NCBI GenBank assembly: GCA_001466705.2
Contig: LATX02000221.1
Span: 124,001-188,000 of the forward strand
From: Moniliophthora roreri
Lineage: Eukaryota > Basidiomycota > Agaricomycetes > Agaricales > Marasmiaceae
Length of the DNA stretch: 64,000 nt
Direction of reading: 5' to 3'
Within the stretch, counting starts at the first letter, position 1. Every line of letters starts with the position of its first letter. Shown in pieces: positions 57,471 to 64,000 of this stretch. The notes under the pieces were generated by a model. It was not told the origin of the DNA, made no database searches, and saw only the letters and a program-made list of their open reading frames with translations. A program made the position numbers and the translations under genes.

Positions 57471-59243
57471 ATGATTCCAGAATCGCCTTACTCCCGCAAT
57501 TTCGGGACCAATTATGCTCCATCTCCACAACAGATCCAGGAAATCAACCAGATTCTGCGCGAGCCAGAGGAGAGGCTACGGGCATTGGAGGAAGAGATAG
57601 CACGATTACAAGCCCAACGAGATAACCTGCAGTCCTTCATTGACAACCATCGTTCACTTTTATCTCCCATTCGACGAGTTCACTCCGATATTCTTCGAGA
57701 AATTTTCGTTCGATGCCTACCCGAAGACCACCTTCCAGTACGCAGCCTTCGAGAAGCACCATTGTTACTTACAGGCATCTGTCGGTCATGGCGCGAAATT
57801 GCTATTAGCACTCCTCGTCTGTGGAACCGAATTCATATATCCCTCCCACACCCTCGTTTTCCCCCGATTACCGAGTCTTTTCGTTCGCTGGTGAGGAGTC
57901 GAGCGGAAGGGCTTGCGTTATGGTTAGATCGCTCTGGAGCACTGCCATTGACACTCTCATTCCATGCCACCATGCCGTCAGAGTTGTTGGCTTCCGTTGA
58001 GGGATACAGGTGGCGAACTGGTGAACAGAGTCTGTACGACCTACAGACATTGTATGTTGAATTTACTCTGTGTCTCCTCCCGTATTCATTACGATGGGGA
58101 AGTGTGTCGTTCAACATACCTTATTGCATTCGCGAGCTTTTGGAGAGGTATGAGTTTGGGCCATTGGATAGATTGAAGGACTTTCGGTCGACTCTTCCAG
58201 CTCGCAGGGCCCGAGAAAATGCTCGAGTACATCCATTCCGCGGTATCTTCGGACGTGCACATTCACTTCGCGTGCTTCATCTCGATGAAGCCTATTTCAA
58301 CCTACCAATTCGTTGGGAGAACCTCACAGAGCTCGTACTCTCTTCGCCAATGGGAGGGGGAAGGATCTTCCCGTCAGAGGCCGTGCGATTGCTTTCCCTT
58401 TCATGCATGTCCGTACGCCAGTGCACCATATACATCCAACTCGCAAACCATTCTACGTTTGATCCCCCACTGACAGTGGTTCTTCCGTATCTTCACACTC
58501 TCAACCTCCATTTCAACGCGTTTCATGATGGACACTTTGCTCCAATGGATATCGAGACAAGCTCATCACAAGTAGCGTACATTTTCGAAGCTACCATAGC
58601 ACCAAGCCTCGCACATTTGGCCATTAACGTGGCCAGTTCAGTTTTCCTAAACTACCACTTTGATCCATCCCCTTTCATATCTTTCATCCAACGCTCAGGC
58701 TGTGTGCTGTCGAGCTTTGAACCATACCTTCCGGTAACAGTCGACGGAGTGATAGGCCTCCTTCGCGCTATGCCTTTTCTATCCGAACTTAAAATGCACC
58801 GAGGGATCTTTACTGCCTTCCAGACGGAAACACCACCTATTACTACCCACTTTACCGACTTTGTGCGTGCGCTCACACCACATTCGACCGATACCGCCGT
58901 CTTGTGTCCACGTCTTGAAGGTGTGACCTTCGTAGACTGTGCACATATCGAAGTAGAGCCTCTTCTCGCACTTGCCGAGGCGAGATGCGTTCCAGAACAT
59001 CCTGATGTTCGGAGATTACGAAGGATGCTGGTGTCCTTCAACAATTTCTTAGAGAATCCATCAGAGGTTTCTTCTGCAATACAAAGTCTACGAGACAGGG
59101 ACATGTCAGTACGTTGGTCTTCCCCCCCAGATCATCGTGGTCAGCTCTATAATGATTCGCCGTTGCGTGGTTTTGTAAGAGCACGTTTGGATACTTTTCT
59201 CAGTTTGGACCCTATGCAAAGCAGTTCTGCCCATATCTACTAG
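57471..59243 (+). CDS. F-box protein, cluster copy 4 (590 aa)
   Basis: An uninterrupted 591-codon frame from MIPESPYSRNFG. The N-terminus (GTNYAPSPQQIQEINQIL, LRALEEEIARLQAQRDNLQ, FIDNHRSLLSPIRR) and F-box (HSDILREIFVRCLPEDHL, ICRSWREIAISTPRLWNRI) are nearly the same as in copy 3, 25 kb away, while the Leu-rich part has diverged more (LRVLHLDEAYFNL, LPYLHTLNLHFN, LSELKMHRGIF). It ends with SVRWSSPPDHRGQL, NDSPLRGFVRA and SSAHIY. Presumed SCF substrate receptor; target unknown. The upstream intron-like sequence leaves the exact start uncertain. Confidence 0.8.
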   Translation: MIPESPYSRNFGTNYAPSPQQIQEINQILREPEERLRALEEEIARLQAQRDNLQSFIDNHRSLLSPIRRVHSDILREIFVRCLPEDHLPVRSLREAPLLLTGICRSWREIAISTPRLWNRIHISLPHPRFPPITESFRSLVRSRAEGLALWLDRSGALPLTLSFHATMPSELLASVEGYRWRTGEQSLYDLQTLYVEFTLCLLPYSLRWGSVSFNIPYCIRELLERYEFGPLDRLKDFRSTLPARRARENARVHPFRGIFGRAHSLRVLHLDEAYFNLPIRWENLTELVLSSPMGGGRIFPSEAVRLLSLSCMSVRQCTIYIQLANHSTFDPPLTVVLPYLHTLNLHFNAFHDGHFAPMDIETSSSQVAYIFEATIAPSLAHLAINVASSVFLNYHFDPSPFISFIQRSGCVLSSFEPYLPVTVDGVIGLLRAMPFLSELKMHRGIFTAFQTETPPITTHFTDFVRALTPHSTDTAVLCPRLEGVTFVDCAHIEVEPLLALAEARCVPEHPDVRRLRRMLVSFNNFLENPSEVSSAIQSLRDRDMSVRWSSPPDHRGQLYNDSPLRGFVRARLDTFLSLDPMQSSSAHIY

Positions 59244-60209
59244 TTTTGCTTGTACATATCTACGATGTAGTTTACGTTCTTGATGAGTTTGTCATACATA
59301 GGAAGTAACTAATTATGGTGCCGGCGCCCTTTCGGTCTCTCAACCTGAACCTCCATTATCCATTTTCAAAGACCGTAAAACGAGCTCCGTATGCTAGCTC
59401 TTCCCGACCAAAAACCCTGCTCGTATGGAGGGTGCGATACAATGGGCCCATGGTACGTCGATTTTTCACTGCACGGATGTAAGTAGAAATACTGATTTGG
59501 ATGTTTTATCCGCACCTAGACGACTTAATCCAACGCAAAACGTCGTTTCGAATGAACCAGAGGCACGTCAAGCTAGGCAAAGTAGAAAGATGAGGAAGAC
59601 GCGTCTGCTCGTTAAGAAAGCTCCCGGAAACGAAGTGCGTACAAAAAGTACATATACTGCGGAACTCAAACTTACACATCGCATTCTCAAGATACACCAT
59701 GCAATCGTCCAGGTAGTTCCTCATGAAGACGTCTGTTGGACCAGGGACAAGAACATCCTCAAGCAACGCACGGAACGCACGGAGCGCACCTAATCGGCCT
59801 GGAATTCATGCGCTAGACGATCCTCCAAGTTTTCAGCCTTCCACTCCGCGCGATGACCTCGGTTACCTGTCTGCGGGACCAATGTCTTTTCTAGATGAAT
59901 GGAAAATCAGCTTTCCTGCAGTCTACGTACGGCAGCTTTACACGACAATACAAAGCCTGAAGAACCACGTATGTTGAGTGTGCACTATACGATCGTTCGC
60001 CTTTCATTGAAGATCACTATGGTCATGAATAGCAAGTACGCGTGCAAAATGCTTCGCCACCACACTCTCGCATACCGATCTGGATGGGGCCTACCACTGG
60101 AATGTCAGTAGGGTGCGCAGTGCTCATCCTAGTCTCTCCCCCGGTATCAGTAACTCAAGACTGGTAGGAAACAGGTGGCTAGTGTCATATTCCCTGCTAA
60201 CCCATCATA
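59244..60209. other. Spacer between F-box copy 4 and Hpm1-like copy 3
   Basis: A plus-strand frame of 122 codons at 59425-59793 is basic and has no recognised domain. Its end contains a short triple repeat (gcacgga/gcgc type, 59764-59788). A second frame at 59723-59977 overlaps it. Neither is supported as a gene. Confidence 0.4.
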
Positions 60210-61650
60210 TCTTTCCCGGGCTTTGCTGTTGTGCTCAAGAACCTTCTCAAGAGCAACCCCTATCGCATCTCGTGCGACCTTTTTTACGGCTCAATTCCAA
60301 GTAATCTCACAGATATCAAAAGTCTAGTCTTCATAAATGTCATGTTCGCCGATTCGAATTCCCTTATCTCCTGGAAAGAGCAAAAGCCTAGCGTGGAGAC
60401 CTCTTCGATGCGCTCATTTCCAAAGGAACAAGTATACCCGAAGACCAGGTTAAAGAGACAGCTGTCGATTCAACTGATACGTTGGCTTTCATCGATCGGC
60501 CTCCTGATCTAGTACCGGGCGTGTACGAAGGTGGTTTGAAGACATGAAAAGTCGATTGTTTGGTCGGGCTGGAGGAGAATGAAGGACTTAGGGAAAACGT
60601 TGCTGGAGGTACATTCCCTTCATTTCCATGAGACAACCTTCTAATGAGATACACGTAGATCGGTTGTAGTATAGTGATTCCCACTGTGTACCTTCTAAAT
60701 GAGCTATTCAGTTCGCCGGTCCAAGAAGGGCCAACAAAAGTTTACCTTCAAGACTATAACGCGTCCGCATTAGATTTGGTCTTCCCGAATTTTATCCTCT
60801 CTTGGTGTCAGTTTTGATCAGTCTTTTTGCCATTCGGTTGCTTATTCTTACTACAGATATACCACCGGCACCAGCGACCTTCCGCAATACTGTAGTGCCA
60901 AATGAAAATGAGACGGACAAAGACGCCAGCACTCTTCTACCTCCTGATCCCTTTGAACCCGCAGAGCTTCCGGTAATGCTGGAACTCAAAGCCGCATCCG
61001 CGTCATCTCTATATCATCCCGCAATTCTTCTTTGGATCATGGTCTGGTTCGATCTGGAAAAGACCAGCAGAAAGTACGATGTCGTCGTCACCTGAGAGAC
61101 AAACGGATAGTCAACCGTCGCTTATCGACCTCATGCAATCCGCCTGCAAAGGCTCCGATCCAGACAAGTAACTAGGAACGTCGTCACCGTCACCGTACCT
61201 GTGCGTCGTCACAGCCAAGATTTTCTACTTTGGTGTAGGTGGTAGTATCACATAATTTGATCAGGCTGTTCAGAAACGGTGCGAACGTGAAAACAGTTTG
61301 GGAGCAGACCGTCAGCATTGGGGCGGACTGCCCGCCCGCACCCGTGACCACCTCATCAGTCCGAAGACACACCACATCTCGGGTGGATCTGCCCAGAGTG
61401 GCCTGAGACATAGGTGTATCTTGTTCCCGTGATTTTTTTTTTGGAAATGCTCGCTTCGCTCGTATTGGCGCGTAGCGCCCTCAGCGGGATAGGTCGACGC
61501 TGGGCATTAAGCGTTAAGGGGAGACGGGTGGATATTTATTGCTGAAAAGGGTGTTGGTGTATGTGGTCACAAGGACTCGGAATGGGCAGGGTGAATTGTA
61601 TATCCTCGCATTGGGAGGAGGATCATGCGTGTCTTGTGGAAGTAGACAGC
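60210..61650 (+). pseudogene. Hpm1/METTL18-like protein-histidine methyltransferase, dead copy 3 with insertion
   Basis: The most eroded of the three copies. The MSxRFNF start is gone. Remaining blocks are the QEPSQEQPLSHLV-like segment near 60237, FPKEQVYPK near 60416, VPGVYEGGLKT near 60514 followed at once by a stop, a shortened copy of the region after the lost SAM motif near 60600, ELFSSPVQEGPTK-like bases near 60704, VVPNENETDKDAS near 60894, KYDVVVT near 61072, and a C-terminal IMRVLWK ending near 61645. The C-terminal part is split by an insertion (61323-61607). Function is excluded. Confidence 0.7.
61315..61615. mobile_element. 285-base insertion with 8-base target duplication
   Basis: Within dead Hpm1-like copy 3 the sequence gcattggg occurs at 61315-61322 and again at 61608-61615. 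In copy 2 the corresponding bases (ggcgtcgggagaggg) are continuous. The 285 bases between (61323-61607) have no counterpart in copies 1 or 2, so this is an insertion with an 8-base target duplication. It contains a T run (about 61432-61442) and a GC-rich palindrome-like part (gctcgcttcgctcg, ggcgcgtagcgcc). No inverted ends and no coding frame were seen. An 8-base duplication suits hAT-type or some non-autonomous elements, but the class is not settled. Confidence 0.65.
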
Positions 61651-62640
61651 AGTGTATGGTAAGGAATCATTGAAACCTTCATTTGGCTGGTGATCTCACA
61701 GAAACCCTATGCATAAGATCGGAAGAGGTTGCTTTGGTCCATGATCTTTTCTGAGGACTCGTCGCCAGCACTTGAGGTGTCATGAATTTTTCACCTAACA
61801 CAGTATATGGGAATCATTCAGATGCTTGATATCCCCAACCTTCGAAAAAGTCAGGAGCTTAGAATAATGTACCTGGGACCTGAAGCTCAAGGCGGAATAC
61901 CAGGGGTCAACGCCGTCTATGAAAAGTCAGGCCCATGATATAACAAAAAACTCCGACCACTCATGGATATGCAATCCACGGCCTCCGAGCATACAGATCC
62001 CACTATCACCAGAAACTCGATATTGGGAGCCTGTTGGAAAGGCTCAGTCGGATGACTGGCTCCTGGATGGAGGGTCGTTCTTCTGTGGCTGGGTACGTAA
62101 CTAAGCTTAGGAGCACTGACTGCCTTCTTGATGGAGTGTGCACATGGTTCTTTGATAATTTGGGTACATAATGGCAGCATAATGGGGTCTTCACTGGTTG
62201 CGCTGGTTGCGCTGGTGATCGGGTTCAAATAACAGAAGAGAAGTTGTGATGAATGACTTGCCTCACTTTCCGCAGCAAATGCATCAAACGGCACGTTTGA
62301 TGGTCTTCCATGATGCTGGATGGAAAGGTTGGGATGTGTACGTTAATCAAACTTCGAACATAAACAATCTATAACAGTGTTTAAACTTTCTAATCATCTG
62401 CCGCTCGGCATAGGCTCAGGAATAGAACGCTGAAAAAATGCCGCTGGCGGCTATGGGCGGCGAAGCGCAGATGAGCAGATGGAGATTTCACAGCTCGGAC
62501 TTCACAAAAAAAGCCGGTTAACCCATTAAGCAACTTCATCCAATATTGGGCGCTCTTTCGCCCTGTCATAAACAGTTCTTCTATCGACGCTTGCCTTAGA
62601 CGACTTCATTCCTGCTCACCACTAGCTTATCCATCTTACA
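61651..62640. other. Spacer before the HIT gene
   Basis: The first 150 bases are the 3' flank of the Hpm1-like copy, similar to that in units A and B (gaaaccttcatttggctgg; aggactcgtcgcc). A minus-strand frame of 125 codons (61917-62294) is uncharacterised and unsupported. The last 120 bases have a pyrimidine-rich leader leading to the HIT start. Confidence 0.45.
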
Positions 62641-63403
62641 ATGGCCGCAAACGAGAGCCCAACGTGAGTACTACGTTGATTTTCACGTTCCAACTACACG
62701 ACTCAATCATTCAAGATGCCTTTTTTGCGGTATTTTGAAAGGTATGCAGATCTTTTGCTAAGGTACGGGTCCACCCTGACTGGAATTTGTAGGAACTGTT
62801 CCCTGTCACAAGATCTACGAGACTGAACACAGGTCTAGCCGTCTTTGCTCGAACATCCCAGACTGATACCAACTGATTACCGCTGCATGTAGCTTTGCAT
62901 TCCTCGACATCATGCCTACCACCGAAGGTCATACCCAAGTTATTCCTAAGTGTACGTTCCAACTTCCAATCTCTACACTTTCTAAAACTAGTTTTTTTCC
63001 CTGCTATTCAGACCATGCAGAAACTCTCGCGGATCTCCCAGATGAATATCTTAGAGATATCGGTCCCGTTGTGAGAAAGATTGCTCTCGCAACCGGTGTC
63101 GAGGCGTACAATATTGTCCAGGTGGGCATCCAATGACCTGTTTTTACTCATCTCATGCTGATATCCTCCAAGAATAATGGGAAACTGGCATTCCAGGTGA
63201 GCTGATCCTTGCAGACGCCAGTTGATTTAAACGTTTAACTTTGCAAATCTCTGCAGCACATCCCACATGTTCACTTCCACGTCATTCCCAAGCCCAACGA
63301 GACCGAGGGATTGGTTCTGACAGTGGGTCAGAACTGGCCGCAGAAGAAGGTCGATAACGATGTTTTGGCTGTTACTTGCGAGAAGATTAAGGGGCGCCTG
63401 TGA
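62641..63403 (+). CDS. HIT-family nucleotide hydrolase (Hint/Hnt1-like, 142 aa)
   Basis: Seven short exons join without a break: 62641-62663, 62716-62741, 62793-62832, 62893-62951, 63012-63121, 63173-63196 and 63257-63403. The 142-residue product is the usual size of a histidine-triad protein. It starts MAANESPTCLFCGILKGTVP, with the CxxC pair found in many fungal and bacterial members. It continues YETEHSFAFLDIMPTTEGHT and QVIPKYHAETLADLPDEYL, then NNGKLAFQHIPHVHFHVIPK, in which HVHFHV is the active-site triad. It ends with QKKVDNDVLAVTCEKIKGRL. Members hydrolyse AMP-linked nucleotides such as adenosine phosphoramidates. All catalytic histidines are present and the gene looks intact and conserved. 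Confidence 0.9.
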
Positions 63404-64000
63404 TGGCGGCGAACCAAGAAGCGTACAACGAACGAAATGAGGAACGGTGAAGTAAATGACCGGGCGGCTTGCGCAAGGTTTACTATTACGCCGACCTTTC
63501 CATGTATACGTAGTCTGTTTTCATGTCAATAAACCCAAGAAAATCTATTATATATTATATTGTTTCATGTCCATCATCGAATCTGGTTCAGAGCATGGGA
63601 GGCCCGAAATGCGATAAGAGATAGCTGTTATTCATTGCTACCTTGGTCACTTATTGTGGAGTATCAAAGTCAAGTCGTAAAAAGGTCTAGATTCGGGAGC
63701 GGCGTTTCGAGCTCAGTGAACTCGCGAATATCAATAAGGAACCCCCTTGCGTTGTCTGAGGCCCCCCGGAGGCCTGGTCGCTTCGGCAGCCGGCTCCTAT
63801 ACTAGCCATCTTGATGCGAAGACGCAGATGGATGATGTAGATGGAAGATGCGTTTGAAGGGCATGGTCCTACCTAGTATGCTCCACAAACAGCTGTAACA
63901 AAGCTGTATGCTGGTTTCAATGCAGAATCCAGATACTGTGACGCAACTGTACGGGAGAGATTCATCAGTCAAACAGCAACGGGAGAAATGATAGATGGAT
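63404..64000. other. Right end, no gene seen
   Basis: The stretch starts with the 3' flank of the HIT gene; aataaa-like signals lie near 63529. A frame near 63560-63805 has no recognised content. Confidence 0.5.

Noticed and set aside
1..64000. tRNA, rRNA and CRISPR arrays
   Set aside because: Candidate GGTTCGA-like boxes lie in coding or unpaired context, no rRNA motif was seen, and the spaced repeats are gene duplications, not CRISPR; the organism is a fungus.
1..64000. Autonomous retrotransposon or DNA transposon genes
   Set aside because: No reverse transcriptase, integrase, RNase H or transposase motifs were found on either strand; only non-autonomous elements are supported.

Overview
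The window is nuclear DNA of a filamentous basidiomycete, most likely an Agaricomycete mushroom. Genes are split by many short introns (about 50-60 bases, GT-AG, often with CTRAY-like branch points). Gene density is moderate, and the gene content is typical of these fungi: F-box proteins with an N-terminal coiled coil, a fungal DENN/SPA polarity protein, a GPI-anchored pepsin-like protease and a monocarboxylate-type MFS permease. No bacterial, organellar or viral genes were seen. All functions are read from sequence and family knowledge, without database searches.

Left part (1-27 kb) is ordinary single-copy DNA with some decay. It holds an Afi1/MesA-like polarity gene (minus, 2743-5880), a GPI-anchored aspartic protease (minus, 6472-8598), a gene-poor stretch with a 0.6-kb palindromic element carrying degenerate telomere-like repeats (11319-11929), and two divergent paralogous membrane/coiled-coil genes (13174-13814 minus, 15449-16224 plus). 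A Tourist-like MITE with a TTA target duplication (17443-17948) lies next to a dead F-box gene. An intact F-box/LRR-like gene (20849-22467), a C2H2 zinc-finger gene with an internal duplication (23309-24668 minus) and an MFS transporter (25577-27175) follow.

Right part (27.7-61.7 kb) is a young segmental-duplication region made of three gene families. Three F-box genes stand in tandem (27755-33929) and a fourth lies at 57471-59243. Four minus-strand copies of an uncharacterised multi-exon gene, called here NVHG-A to NVHG-D, lie at 34761-36986, 41094-43188, 47262-49344 and 54300-56513. Three decayed copies of a METTL18/Hpm1-type histidine methyltransferase lie on the plus strand between or beyond them. 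NVHG-A and NVHG-D look intact. NVHG-B and NVHG-C carry stop codons at almost the same place, and all three methyltransferase copies have lost the SAM-binding motif.

The window closes with a clean housekeeping gene, a seven-exon HIT-family hydrolase (62641-63403). The most interesting unknown is the NVHG family: an N-terminal Gly/Asn/His-rich motif, a stop-free 57-base intron conserved in every copy, and a variable membrane-anchoring C-terminus, in a birth-and-death array alternating with F-box genes.
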